Source: Aequorivita sp. (GTDB lineage: Bacteria; Bacteroidota; Bacteroidia; Flavobacteriales; Flavobacteriaceae). From it: a stretch of DNA of 64,000 nucleotides. Where the stretch lies: the NCBI GenBank assembly GCA_030690315.1, contig JAUYGY010000010.1:1-64000 (forward strand). The letters run 5' to 3'. How positions within the stretch are numbered: the first letter of the stretch is position 1; every line of letters starts with the position of its first letter. Below the pieces are notes generated by a model. The model made no database searches. It was not told the DNA's origin and saw nothing but the letters and a program-made list of their open reading frames with translations. Positions 53,015 through 62,153 of the stretch are shown here, piece by piece. A program made the position numbers and the translations under genes.

Positions 53015-53599
53015 TTAGAACGAATATCCTGCTGAAGCTTGGAAGACGTTATTTTGATTTTTTCCATTAAAATCTGGATCATCATTTATGTCGGTCAATC
53101 CTTTATTATATCGCAAACTAAAAAATACTCCCATTGGCAATCTATATGAAGCACCTACTCCAAGTCCAATGTCTGTTGATTTATAAAACTCCTTTATATC
53201 TTCAGTTTCATCTCCATCATCAGCATCGGCTTTAACCAATACTCCTATAACTGGACCTAATTCAGCACTTAACCCTTGTATAATATGGTATTTTACCAAA
53301 ATCGGCAAATCTATATAGTCTAATTTTATATCTGTATCACCCGAAGAAAAATCATAATTACTTCCTTTGGCTGAATATAAAATTTCTGGCTGTATTGAAA
53401 ATTTTTCATTTATTGGTACTTCAACGAGAGCACCAACATGAAAACCAGTTCGGGAACCGAAACTGCCTATTCCAAATGTGTCATCACCACCAATGGATGC
53501 AACGTTGACACCTGCTTTAAAACCAATTCTAAATTCACCCTGGGCATTAGAGTTTAGAGTGAAAATTACTACTGCAACAAAAAGTAAAATTTTTTTCAT
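53015..53599 (-). CDS. Outer-membrane beta-barrel protein (porin family), copy A
   Basis: A 194-residue secreted protein with a Sec signal (KKILLFVAVVIFTLNSNAQ) and an eight-strand-type barrel pattern: FRIGFKAGVNVASIGG, GFHVGALVEVPINEKFSIQPEILYSAKGSN, DYIDLPILVKYHIIQGLSAELGPVIG, and a terminal FSLRYNKGL with the final aromatic Phe. It resembles the OMP_b-brl_2 family, close to OmpW/OprF-like small barrels of unknown substrate. Its neighbour 53727-54281 is a paralogue of similar length, so the two are a tandem duplication. It ends in a terminator. Confidence 0.88.
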   Translation of the reverse strand: MKKILLFVAVVIFTLNSNAQGEFRIGFKAGVNVASIGGDDTFGIGSFGSRTGFHVGALVEVPINEKFSIQPEILYSAKGSNYDFSSGDTDIKLDYIDLPILVKYHIIQGLSAELGPVIGVLVKADADDGDETEDIKEFYKSTDIGLGVGASYRLPMGVFFSLRYNKGLTDINDDPDFNGKNQNNVFQASAGYSF

Positions 53600-53670
53600 A
53601 ATTAAAAGTTTAAGATTAGTGGTTTAAAGTTATATAAAATATATTAAACCGAACTAAATGATTGTATCAA

Positions 53671-53700
53671 AAAAAAAAAACCGCCCAAATGGACGGTCTT
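53671..53700. terminator. Hairpin between the two barrel genes
   Basis: ACCGCCC pairs with GGACGGT across an AAAT loop, with one mismatch, preceded by an A-run of about 12 (T-run on the minus strand). It is a weaker terminator of the upstream barrel gene at 53727-54281. Confidence 0.7.
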
Positions 53701-53726
53701 GAAAATAAATAATTTATAATTTAATT

Positions 53727-54281
53727 TTAAAGAAAAGTATAACCTAATGCTATAGAAAACACATTGTTTTTCCCTTCAAAATTATCTGTCTTTGAAACTT
53801 CGGTAAGACCAAAATTATAACGTGCATCCAAACGAACTCCAAATGGAAAATCATATCCAGCACCTATAACTGCAGAAACATCGGTTTTTTCTGCATTGGC
53901 ATCAATTGAGTTGGTTCCAAAGGCATCTACATAAATATCATCATCAAGGATAAACCCAAACTGTGGTCCAGCTTGAACATTCAAGCCTTGCACTAAATAA
54001 TATTTCAACACAACGGGAACATTAATATAATTCAAATCAAACTTCCCCGAATCAAACTCTGCCCCTTGTTGTGAGTACAAAATATCTGCTTGAACGCCTA
54101 CCTTATCAGTAAACTTGATTCCCGCAAAAATACCGGCCTGAAAGCCCGTTTTGCTTGAAAGATCGTCAACATCAGAAATATTTGCAAAGTTTGCTCCAGC
54201 CTTTATCCCAAGATCAATCTCTTGCGAAAACGCGGTGGTTCCAATAAATATGGCAATAACTACTACAATTAATTTTTTCAT
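53727..54281 (-). CDS. Outer-membrane beta-barrel protein (porin family), copy B
   Basis: A 184-residue paralogue of the neighbour. It has a signal peptide (KKLIVVVIAIFIGTTAFSQ) and shares the layout: LGIKAGANFANI, GFQAGIFAGIKFTDKVGVQADILYSQQGAEF, NYINVPVVLKYYLVQGLNVQAGPQFG and a C-terminal FSIALGYTFL strand. The family is the OMP_b-brl_2 type with no known ligand. Both copies face the same way with about 125 bp between them, each with its own terminator, so each is probably a separate transcript. Confidence 0.88.
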   Translation of the reverse strand: MKKLIVVVIAIFIGTTAFSQEIDLGIKAGANFANISDVDDLSSKTGFQAGIFAGIKFTDKVGVQADILYSQQGAEFDSGKFDLNYINVPVVLKYYLVQGLNVQAGPQFGFILDDDIYVDAFGTNSIDANAEKTDVSAVIGAGYDFPFGVRLDARYNFGLTEVSKTDNFEGKNNVFSIALGYTFL

Positions 54282-54394
54282 AATAAATCGGTTTTTTTGA
54301 ATTTTAAATTAAAACGTAAAGATACCCCTAATCTTATGCCTTAATAAACATTTAGTTTTTTGTTAACTATTGTTTTTAGTGGTAATATAGCGGG

Positions 54395-55291
54395 ATGAAG
54401 TGGCAACAAAGCTTAAAGGATTATCAAAACTATCTGCGTTTGGAACGTGGGCTTTCTGAAAATTCTATTATAAACTATTCCTTGGATGTCAAGAAACTGA
54501 TGCTATGGCTGGAAACCAATGAAATGGATATTTCACCCATTGCTATTTCTGAAGAAACCTTGCAACAGTTCATTTATGATGTTGCAAAAAAAGTAAATCC
54601 GCGTTCCCAAAGCCGACTGATTTCGGGTCTGAAAGGTTTTTTCAATTATCTAATATTTGAGGATTACAGAAAAACAAATCCCTTGGAACTGATTGAAGCT
54701 CCAAAACTGGGAAGAAAACTTCCCGATACATTAGCCGTGGAAGAAATTGATTCCCTTATAAACGCCATCGATTTAAGCTCGAAACAAGGAGAACGAAACC
54801 GCGCCATTCTTGAAACTTTATATGGCTGCGGCCTTCGCGTGTCTGAACTCACAAGTCTCAAAATCTCCGACCTCTTTTTTGAAGAAGGGTTTATTAAAGT
54901 AACCGGGAAAGGAGATAAACAGCGTTTGGTGCCAATAGGCCCAACAACCGAAAAATATATAAATATTTATAGAAAGGAAATCCGCGTACATCAAGAAATC
55001 CACGCAATGGCGAAAGACACGGTTTTTCTGAACCAACACGGCAAACCTTTAACACGGGCAATGATTTTTACAATTGTAAAACGTTTGGCTGAAAAAGCAG
55101 GAATTCGTAAAACTATCAGTCCGCACACTTTTCGGCATTCCTTTGCCACCCATTTATTGGAAAATGGGGCCGACCTTCGGGCAATTCAGCAAATGCTCGG
55201 CCACGAAAGCATAACTACAACCGAAATTTATACCCACATAGACCGGAAACATTTAACCGAAGTGATCAATCGCTTTCACCCACGGAAATAA
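54395..55291 (+). CDS. xerD: Site-specific tyrosine recombinase XerD
   Basis: Resolves chromosome dimers at dif with XerC, controlled by FtsK. The 298-residue protein has an N-terminal SAM-like core-binding domain (LKDYQNYLRLERGLSENSIINYSLDVKKL) and a catalytic domain with the R-K-H-R-H-Y set: Arg in YGCGLRVSELTSL, Lys in VTGKGDKQRLVP, HTFRHSFATHLLENGADLRAIQQMLGH, and the nucleophile Tyr279 in TTEIYTHI. The gene starts divergently from the barrel gene and is followed by a terminator. Confidence 0.96.
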   Translation: MKWQQSLKDYQNYLRLERGLSENSIINYSLDVKKLMLWLETNEMDISPIAISEETLQQFIYDVAKKVNPRSQSRLISGLKGFFNYLIFEDYRKTNPLELIEAPKLGRKLPDTLAVEEIDSLINAIDLSSKQGERNRAILETLYGCGLRVSELTSLKISDLFFEEGFIKVTGKGDKQRLVPIGPTTEKYINIYRKEIRVHQEIHAMAKDTVFLNQHGKPLTRAMIFTIVKRLAEKAGIRKTISPHTFRHSFATHLLENGADLRAIQQMLGHESITTTEIYTHIDRKHLTEVINRFHPRK

Positions 55292-55320
55292 GTTTGCAGT
55301 TTTCAGTAGCAGTAAGCAGT

Positions 55321-55347
55321 AAAAAAGCCGCAATAAATATTGCGGCT
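55321..55347. terminator. Bidirectional terminator between xerD and rny
   Basis: AAGCCGCAATA and TATTGCGGCTT form a stem with flanking A and T runs. It lies between the converging xerD and rny genes. Confidence 0.9.
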
Positions 55348-55376
55348 TCCTTTTGATTAAAATATTTTATTTTGAA

Positions 55377-56939
55377 TTACTTCGCTATGTTAACCGCTCT
55401 TGTTTCTCTAATTACGGTTACTTTCACTTGCCCGGGATAGGTCATATCCGTTTGTATTTTCTGGGAAATTTCAAAAGAAAGCTGGGCGGCTCTCTCATCG
55501 CTTACCTTATCACTTTCCACCATCACACGAAGTTCTCTCCCTGCCTGTATTGCGTAAGCCTTATTCACACCTCCAAATCCGAAGGCAATATCTTCTAAAT
55601 CCTTCAAACGCTGAATGTAAGAGTCCAGCACCTGACGTCTTGCTCCAGGTCTTGCGCCACTAATAGCATCACAAACCTGCACAATTGGCGAAAGTAAATT
55701 TGTCATTTCAATCTCGTCGTGGTGGGCGCCAATGGCGTTACATACTTCTGGTTTTTCACCATACTTTTCAGCCCATTGCATTCCTAAAAGTGCGTGTGGC
55801 ATTTCGGTTTCCATTTCTGGAACCTTCCCAATATCGTGAAGCAATCCGGCGCGTTTTGCAAGTTTTGCGTTCAACCCAAGTTCAGCTGCCATTACCCCAC
55901 AAAGTCTCGCAACTTCGCGCGAGTGATGCAATAAGTTTTGGCCGTAGGAAGAACGGTACTTCATACGCCCCACTGCTTTAATAAGCTCAGGATGTAAACC
56001 GTGGATTCCTAACTCGATAACGGTTCGTTTTCCAACTTCAATAATTTCCTCTTCAATTTGTTTTGTAGTTTTTTCTACTACTTCTTCAATACGCGCTGGG
56101 TGAATACGTCCATCGGTCACCAATTTATGTAGCGACAAACGTGCAATTTCCCTTCTCACGGAATCAAAACAGGAAAGAATAATAGCTTCCGGAGTATCGT
56201 CAACAATAATTTCTACGCCAGTTGCGGCTTCAATGGCGCGGATGTTTCTTCCTTCGCGACCAATAATTCTACCTTTAACGTCATCACTTTCAAGGTTGAA
56301 AACCGAAACGCAGTTTTCTACAGCTTCTTCAGTCCCAATACGTTGAATGGTATTGATAATTATCTTTTTCGCTTCCTGATGGGCCGTCATTTTTGCTTCT
56401 TCCATTGAGGTTTGCACAAAAGCCATTGCCTGTGTTTTTGCCTCGTCTTTCAAGCTTTCCATTAATTGCGTTTTTGCATCTTCCGCAGAAAGACTGCTAA
56501 TTACTTCCAATTGCTCTATTTGGCTGCGGTGAAGTCTATCTACTTCTGTTTGCTTTTTTTCTAAAACCACAACTCTTTCGCTGTAATCGGTTTGCTTTTC
56601 TTTTAATTCCGAATTTAGTTTTTTCGATTTTGCGATCTCACTGGATATTTGTGATTCCTTATCGCGAACTCTCTTTTCAGCTTCTGAAATCTTTTTATCG
56701 CGGTTTAAGATTACTTTTTCGTGCTCGGATTTTAATTCCAAAAATTTCTCTTTTGCTTGAAGAATTTTATCTTTTTTTAGGTTTTCGGCTTCAGATTTTG
56801 CTTCTTTCAGTATTGACGACGCGCTCTTTTTTGCTCTTAATATAAGTTGGGAAGCGTTTTTCCTCTCCAAGATTTTTGCAATAAAAAAACCAATCGCTAT
56901 ACCAACGATGGCTCCAATTACAGGTATTATTATTTCCAT
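55377..56939 (-). CDS. rny: Ribonuclease Y
   Basis: Endoribonuclease that initiates mRNA decay and is tethered to the membrane. The 520-residue protein has an N-terminal membrane helix ([19 protein letters not shown]), a coiled-coil of about 170 residues, the KH domain [26 protein letters not shown] near residue 225-250 and an HD domain with HDIGKVPE. The start at 56939 (MEIIIPVIG) is used because the open frame upstream passes through the 6S RNA. The gene order zapA-6S-rny is on one strand. Confidence 0.96.
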   Translation of the reverse strand: MEIIIPVIGAIVGIAIGFFIAKILERKNASQLILRAKKSASSILKEAKSEAENLKKDKILQAKEKFLELKSEHEKVILNRDKKISEAEKRVRDKESQISSEIAKSKKLNSELKEKQTDYSERVVVLEKKQTEVDRLHRSQIEQLEVISSLSAEDAKTQLMESLKDEAKTQAMAFVQTSMEEAKMTAHQEAKKIIINTIQRIGTEEAVENCVSVFNLESDDVKGRIIGREGRNIRAIEAATGVEIIVDDTPEAIILSCFDSVRREIARLSLHKLVTDGRIHPARIEEVVEKTTKQIEEEIIEVGKRTVIELGIHGLHPELIKAVGRMKYRSSYGQNLLHHSREVARLCGVMAAELGLNAKLAKRAGLLHDIGKVPEMETEMPHALLGMQWAEKYGEKPEVCNAIGAHHDEIEMTNLLSPIVQVCDAISGARPGARRQVLDSYIQRLKDLEDIAFGFGGVNKAYAIQAGRELRVMVESDKVSDERAAQLSFEISQKIQTDMTYPGQVKVTVIRETRAVNIAK

Positions 56940-56960
56940 TTTTCGTTGATTTATGTGTAT

Positions 56961-57130
56961 AAAAAAGCCTACATCAATATTGTTATTTTGAATAAACTCC
57001 TTAAAATGAATGTTTAGGGCTAACAAGCTGATCAAGTATCCGCTCAAAGACGGCGCGCTTTTACAACTTCAACTCACCCTTTTTAAAGAATTCGTGTTGA
57101 GTTTACCAAAAATTAGTATTAATGTAGGCA
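56961..57130 (-). ncRNA. ssrS: Likely 6S RNA (ssrS)
   Basis: On the minus strand the 5' end (57129 down to 57117) pairs with the 3' end (56979 down to 56967): GCCTACATTAATA with TATTGATGTAGGC, a 13-bp stem including one G-U. A T6 run follows directly at 56966-56961. The interior contains further complementary stretches and a large unpaired region, consistent with a 6S RNA that mimics an open promoter and binds RNA polymerase. The position between zapA and rny, and the length of about 170 nt, match 6S location as known in Bacteroidota and Enterobacteria (zapA neighbour). No open frame of note lies within. The exact ends are estimated. Confidence 0.72.
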
Positions 57131-57155
57131 GTAACCTTATTTAATTTAAAGAACG

Positions 57156-57446
57156 TTATGATAATTGCTCCTGCAACAAACGGTCCAAAACCTTAAGTTT
57201 TGCCTCCGTTTCCTGCGTATCGCTGGATTTATCAATTTGTTTTTGCTCTACCTGAGCGGCAAACTGAAGGGCACACATGGCCAATACATCCTGTTTGTCG
57301 CGGACGGCATAACTATGCTCGAACTTCCTAATCATTTCTTCTATCTTTTTCGTAGCCAGCCGCAATCCCTCTTCCTGTGACGGATTAATGGTCAAGGGAT
57401 AAACCCTGTCTGCTATTGATAGTTTTATTTTTAATGGTTCGGCCAT
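57156..57446 (-). CDS. zapA: Cell division protein ZapA
   Basis: Promotes bundling of FtsZ filaments at the division ring. The 96-residue protein has the N-terminal domain (KIKLSIADRVYPLTINPSQEEGLRLATKKIEEM) and a C-terminal coiled coil (QETEAKLKVLDRLLQEQ). The start at 57446 is chosen because MAEPLKIKLSIADRVYPL matches the family; the upstream extension to 57488 overlaps the end of the preceding coiled-coil gene. It lies just 10 bp after that gene and upstream of the probable 6S RNA. Confidence 0.93.
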   Translation of the reverse strand: MAEPLKIKLSIADRVYPLTINPSQEEGLRLATKKIEEMIRKFEHSYAVRDKQDVLAMCALQFAAQVEQKQIDKSSDTQETEAKLKVLDRLLQEQLS

Positions 57447-57456
57447 TGTTATATTT

Positions 57457-57747
57457 TTATTCGGAAAGCTGGGTAATACACTGGTCAATTTCCCGAATGA
57501 GAGCGTTTATCTTGAGTTTAGTTTCTCGTTTATGCTGGTCGCTGCCAAGCATTGAATTTGCCAATTTTAATGAGTTGCACTTTTCGCTCCAAATTTCAAT
57601 TTCTTCTTGAAATTTTTGATGGTTTGATTTTAAAACGGCTACTTCTTCCTCTAATTCTGCATTAGCCCTTTTTAATTGTTCGTGCCTATCAAGCAGTTTG
57701 CTAATCCTATTTTCAAGAGAATCAACTATTTCAGAAAGATTACTCAT
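57457..57747 (-). CDS. Coiled-coil protein upstream of zapA
   Basis: A 96-residue protein predicted to be almost entirely coiled coil (LSEIVDSLENRISKLLDRHEQLKRANAELEEEVAVLKSNHQKFQEE and LINALIREIDQCITQLSE-type heptads). It recalls ZapB, which bridges ZapA to other division proteins, but I cannot claim homology. It precedes zapA by ten bases on the same strand, an arrangement that suggests a joint role in cell division. Confidence 0.8.
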   Translation of the reverse strand: MSNLSEIVDSLENRISKLLDRHEQLKRANAELEEEVAVLKSNHQKFQEEIEIWSEKCNSLKLANSMLGSDQHKRETKLKINALIREIDQCITQLSE

Positions 57748-57896
57748 TAAAATCTATATTCAATACTTCTTTCACAAAGTTAGCATACCATCCCTAATAA
57801 GCAAACTGTTTTCCATTATTTTTTGTAATATTGAATATTCACACAATAATTCGCCCCTCTCCCCATTTAGTTATAGCGTATTCTTATTTTTACCCA

Positions 57897-59588
57897 ATGA
57901 ATAGATTTTTTATGTTGCTCCTTTTTTTGGGAGGTATTTTACAGGCACAGACAGACATTCCAACGGATTATTTTTCAAATCCATTGGATATTGATCTAGT
58001 GCTTTCTGGTAATTTTGGAGAAATGCGCGCCAATCATTTTCACAGTGGTCTCGATCTTAAAACACAACAAAAAGAAGGACTTCCTGTATTTGCCCCAGCT
58101 GATGGTTACGTTAGCCGGATCCAAGTGCAGCATTATGGCTACGGAAAGGCGCTCTATATTCTTCACCCAAATGGATACACAACGGTTTATGGCCATTTAA
58201 AAAGTTATGCCGGCGAAATTGAAAAATACGTGAAAGACACCCAATACAAAAAAGAGACTTTTGAATTGGAACTTTTCCCTGACAAAGCACTTTTGCCCGT
58301 TAAAAAAGGGGAAATTATTGCCTATGCCGGAAACACTGGCGGTAGCGGTGGCCCGCATTTGCATTATGAAATCCGTGATTCAGCCCAAAGACCCATGAAT
58401 CCCCTACTTTTTGGGGTTGAAATTCCAGATACCCAAAAGCCTATCATGAGTGCCGTTTTTGCCTACCCAATTGGCGAAGACGCACACGTTAACCAAAGTC
58501 AAAACATGACAAAACTAAAGCTGTCCAAACAAAAAGACGGCAGCTATAAAGCAGAAAATATTACAGCTTTCGGAAAAATTGGTTTTGGGCTAACAACTTA
58601 TGACCAACAAAATGGCGCTTCAAACAAAAATGGTTCCTATAAAATTAAGGCAACCTATAATGGTGCCGAAAAGTTTGAGGTTCTCTTTAATAAATTTTCG
58701 TTTTCGGAAACGCGCTATTTAAACCGTTATACCGATTACAATTATTACGAGAGCAACAAAAGTATGGTTCAAAAGCTTTTCAGGGAAAAAAACAATCCGC
58801 TAAGCATTATCACCAAAGAAGATGACAATGGTTATGTTACGGTTGCAGATAGTCTTAATTCCTTTTACAGTATTCAAGTGGATGATTTTAAAGGCAACAG
58901 TATGTTGGTTTCCATCCCAATTGAAGGAAAGAAACTGGAAATAGTAGATATCAAAAAGGTTGAAAAAACCGATGATTATATTTATGCAGACCACGCAACT
59001 TCACTAACGAAAGGCAAATTCAGTATTTATATTCCTGCAAATAGTTTGTATGACGATACTTATTTAAAAATTGAGGCCAAAGGCGATACACTAAAATTTC
59101 ACGAAGACTTAATCCCAATTCATACAAATATTTCAATTACAGCGGATGTTTCGTCTTATAATGAAGCAGATAAAGACAAGTTATATATTGGCCGTTTAAA
59201 TTATAGAGGGCTACCATATTATAACTCCACTACCCGCAGTGGCGACAAATTAACCGCCAAAACCAGAACCTTTGGCGATTATACTGTTGCTTCAGACACA
59301 ACGCCGCCAACCATAAAACCAGTTAATTTTTCCGATGGAAAATGGATCAGCAACCAAAATTTTCTGCAAGTAAAAATAACGGACGATCTAAGCGGAATCA
59401 GTTCCTACCGTGCAACTATCAACGGAAAATTCATCTTGATGGAATATGAATACAAAAAAAACGTTCTAACCTATAATTTCAATGATAATGTGAATCTTGA
59501 ATCAGAAAATAATTTGAAACTTATTGTTATAGATAATGTTGGAAATAGTGCTACATTTGAAGCAAAATTTTTCAGAAAACAACCCTAA
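57897..59588 (+). CDS. M23-family metallopeptidase
   Basis: A 563-residue secreted protein, signal MNRFFMLLLFLGGILQAQ, with an M23 LytM-like zinc domain near residues 35-180: HFHSGLDLKT supplies the first His-x3-Asp pair, YGHLKSY and GPHLHYEIRD the later ligands. The remainder is a long beta-rich region with Ig-like modules (DTTPPTIKPVNFSDGKWIS). Such proteins cleave or recognise peptidoglycan crosslinks. The start at 57897 is preferred because a signal peptide follows at once. The next gene is only a few bases away on the same strand, so expression may be coupled. Confidence 0.9.
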   Translation: MNRFFMLLLFLGGILQAQTDIPTDYFSNPLDIDLVLSGNFGEMRANHFHSGLDLKTQQKEGLPVFAPADGYVSRIQVQHYGYGKALYILHPNGYTTVYGHLKSYAGEIEKYVKDTQYKKETFELELFPDKALLPVKKGEIIAYAGNTGGSGGPHLHYEIRDSAQRPMNPLLFGVEIPDTQKPIMSAVFAYPIGEDAHVNQSQNMTKLKLSKQKDGSYKAENITAFGKIGFGLTTYDQQNGASNKNGSYKIKATYNGAEKFEVLFNKFSFSETRYLNRYTDYNYYESNKSMVQKLFREKNNPLSIITKEDDNGYVTVADSLNSFYSIQVDDFKGNSMLVSIPIEGKKLEIVDIKKVEKTDDYIYADHATSLTKGKFSIYIPANSLYDDTYLKIEAKGDTLKFHEDLIPIHTNISITADVSSYNEADKDKLYIGRLNYRGLPYYNSTTRSGDKLTAKTRTFGDYTVASDTTPPTIKPVNFSDGKWISNQNFLQVKITDDLSGISSYRATINGKFILMEYEYKKNVLTYNFNDNVNLESENNLKLIVIDNVGNSATFEAKFFRKQP

Positions 59589-59597
59589 CCCTTGCTT

Positions 59598-62057
59598 TTG
59601 AAAACAATCAAACTACCGCTTACACTCCTATTCTTTTTTTTCGCAACCGTTGTATTTGCTCAAAAAGCTACAGTTCGAGGAGTTATTTTAGACGAAAACA
59701 ACACTCCACTTCCTGGAGTTAACGTTTCTTATGATGATACTGGAACCATTTCAGATTTGAACGGGTATTATCTGCTGGAAATTCCTTCAAACCAAGAGGT
59801 TACAGTTACCTTTTCATACGTTGGCCACAAAAATGCAAAGCTGCGTTTCAACTTAAGTCCGAACGAGGATTATGAGCTAAACCCAGTTTTAAAAATTGAT
59901 GTGGAGCAAATTCCTGAAGTAGTGATCTCCGGCCGTGAAAACAAACGCATTGAAGGCCTAGTAAATATTCAGCCAGAAGTAATCCGTAAAATGGTGGGCG
60001 CAAATGCTGGTGTAGAAAACCTGCTAAAGTCGCTTCCCGGGGTTAACGGCAATGACGAATTGAGCACCCAATATGCCGTTCGCGGTGGAAACTACGATGA
60101 AAATCTTGTATATGTAAACGAAATTGAAGTGTATCGCCCCTTCCTTATTAGAAGCGGCCAACAGGAAGGTTTAAGTTTTGTAAATAGCGATCTTACAAGC
60201 AATGTCGATTTTTCCGCAGGAGGTTTTCAAGCGAAATATGGCGACAAGCTTTCGTCTGTTTTGGATATTACCTATCGGCGCCCCGTTGATTTTGGTGCTT
60301 CGTTAGATTTGAGTCTGTTGGGAGCTTCCGGTTCTGTGGAAGGCATTTCAAAAAACGGACGTTTTTCAGGAATTGTGGGGCTTCGCTATCGCGACAACAG
60401 TCTTTTGGTAAATGCAAAAGAAACCGAAACAAACTACGAACCAAAGTTTGCGGATGCCCAAACCTATTTAACGTATAAATTCACCAATAAATTCGAGCTT
60501 AGCTTTTTGGGGAATGTTTCTTTAAATGAATACAATTACAGACCGCTAACCCGTCAAACCAATTTTGGTACTATTACAGACCCAATCGCCCTGCTTGTTT
60601 TTTACGAAGGCCGCGAGGAAGATAAATACAACACTTATTTTGGCGCTCTGAAATCTACTTGGGTAGTTTCAGACAATTATACCGCAAAATTTATTGCTTC
60701 CCTTTACCAAACTACCGAGCAGGAATATTTTGACATTCTCGCCGAATACCGTTTAGGTGAAGTAAATACAACTATTGGCGATGAAGATTTAGGAGAGGTA
60801 GAATTCAGTGAAGGCATTGGCGGACAACTTACCCACGCCCGAAATGATCTGGACGCCCTCATTCTAAACGTGGAGCACAAAGGAAATCTAGCTTTAGAAG
60901 AAAACAATATTGAATACGGCATTAAATATACCCGCGAGGATATTCGCGACCGGGTGCAGGAGTATGAAATAATTGACTCTGCAGGATTTTCTATTCGTCC
61001 GCCCATCTTTCCTCCCAACAACCAACCTTACGAGCCTTATACCTCGCCCCTTGAACCTTATACCAATGTTCGCGCACTAAATGATGCACAAATAGACCGC
61101 ATTTCGGGTTATGCACAATGGAGCCGTAAAACAAGTCTTGGCAATAGCGATTTATGGCTAAATGCGGGTGTTCGCGCGCATAACTGGACCGTTAGCGGAA
61201 AAGGCATTACAAGTACCACACAAACAGTTTTCAGCCCACGGGCGCAGGTTTCCATAAAACCGGATTGGGAAATGGATATGCTGTTCCGCCTTTCAGGTGG
61301 GGTGTATCACCAACCTCCTTTTTATCGTGAATTGCGCGATTCTTCCGGAACGGTCCGTCCGGGTGTAAAGGCCCAAAAATCAATTCACATTGTCTTCGGA
61401 AATGATTATAGTTTCCAAATGTGGGACCGTGCTTTTAGATTGAACTCTGAAATATATTACAAGCATTTAACCGACGTAAATCCCTATACTTTGGAAAACG
61501 TCCGAATCCGTTACCGCGCTACAAACAACGCCGTTGCCTATGCCTACGGACTTGATTTGCGTTTGGCGGGTGAATTCGTTCCCGGCACCGAAAGCTGGTT
61601 GAGTTTTGGATATATGAAAACTGAGGAAAACATTGAAGACCGCGGCTACATCTTCCGCCCAACGGACCAACGATTGAAGTTTGGCATGCTTTTTCAGGAT
61701 TACGTGAAAGTGATTCCTTCGCTTAAAATGTATTTAAACCTTACCTATAACACAGGCCTTCCCGGGGGTTCGCCCAGTTATGCAGATCCATACAAATATC
61801 AAGTGCGTTTGCCAGATTACAAACGTGCCGATCTTGGTGTGAGCTATGTGATTGTTGACGAAAACAAATTGCGGGAGAGCGGTTGGTTAAAACCGTTCAA
61901 GGAACTAACTATTGGCGCAGAGATATTCAACATTTTTGATGTGCAAAACTCTATTACAAACACTTTTGTGAGAGATGTTTATACCAAAGTGCAATACTCA
62001 ATCCCAAACTATTTAACCCCGCGTGTTTTCAATGTGAAGATTACCTCAAGGTTTTAA
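59598..62057 (+). CDS. TonB-dependent receptor with carboxypeptidase-regulatory-like domain
   Basis: An 819-residue outer-membrane transporter. A signal peptide (MKTIKLPLTLLFFFFATVVFAQ) is followed by a carboxypeptidase-regulatory-like domain (RGVILDENNTPLPGVNVSYDDTGTISDLNGYYLLEI), the plug (LLKSLPGVNGNDELSTQYAVRGGNYDENLVYVNEIEVYRPF), and a 22-strand barrel ending LTPRVFNVKITSRF. The ligand is unknown. No ATG is available near the start: TTG at 59598 gives the typical MKTIKL beginning, and another TTG at 59592 is possible. The gap to the M23 gene is 3 or 9 bases, so translational coupling is likely. Confidence 0.9.
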   Translation: MKTIKLPLTLLFFFFATVVFAQKATVRGVILDENNTPLPGVNVSYDDTGTISDLNGYYLLEIPSNQEVTVTFSYVGHKNAKLRFNLSPNEDYELNPVLKIDVEQIPEVVISGRENKRIEGLVNIQPEVIRKMVGANAGVENLLKSLPGVNGNDELSTQYAVRGGNYDENLVYVNEIEVYRPFLIRSGQQEGLSFVNSDLTSNVDFSAGGFQAKYGDKLSSVLDITYRRPVDFGASLDLSLLGASGSVEGISKNGRFSGIVGLRYRDNSLLVNAKETETNYEPKFADAQTYLTYKFTNKFELSFLGNVSLNEYNYRPLTRQTNFGTITDPIALLVFYEGREEDKYNTYFGALKSTWVVSDNYTAKFIASLYQTTEQEYFDILAEYRLGEVNTTIGDEDLGEVEFSEGIGGQLTHARNDLDALILNVEHKGNLALEENNIEYGIKYTREDIRDRVQEYEIIDSAGFSIRPPIFPPNNQPYEPYTSPLEPYTNVRALNDAQIDRISGYAQWSRKTSLGNSDLWLNAGVRAHNWTVSGKGITSTTQTVFSPRAQVSIKPDWEMDMLFRLSGGVYHQPPFYRELRDSSGTVRPGVKAQKSIHIVFGNDYSFQMWDRAFRLNSEIYYKHLTDVNPYTLENVRIRYRATNNAVAYAYGLDLRLAGEFVPGTESWLSFGYMKTEENIEDRGYIFRPTDQRLKFGMLFQDYVKVIPSLKMYLNLTYNTGLPGGSPSYADPYKYQVRLPDYKRADLGVSYVIVDENKLRESGWLKPFKELTIGAEIFNIFDVQNSITNTFVRDVYTKVQYSIPNYLTPRVFNVKITSRF

Positions 62058-62062
62058 GAAAT

Positions 62063-62153
62063 ATTGATAATTGTTAATTGATTATTGCTAATTGATAATT
62101 GCTAATTGATAATTGCTAATTGCTAATTGCTAATTGATAATTGCTAATTGTCA
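62063..62153. repeat. Heptanucleotide array, ATTGATA/ATTGCTA type
   Basis: Thirteen consecutive 7-bp units of ATTGNNN (ATTGATA, ATTGTTA, ATTGATT, ATTGCTA and so on; ATTGCTA is most frequent). The array begins 6 bp after the TonB receptor stop and ends within the last codons of the cysteine desulfurase on the opposite strand, whose stop (62144-62146) is inside unit 12. It is similar in type to the array at 61-130, which also consists of ATTGNNN units. Confidence 0.93.

Noticed and set aside
56940..57047. N-terminal extension of rny to 57047
   Set aside because: It would run through the probable 6[13 protein letters not shown] at 56939 followed by the membrane helix is the usual Rny start.
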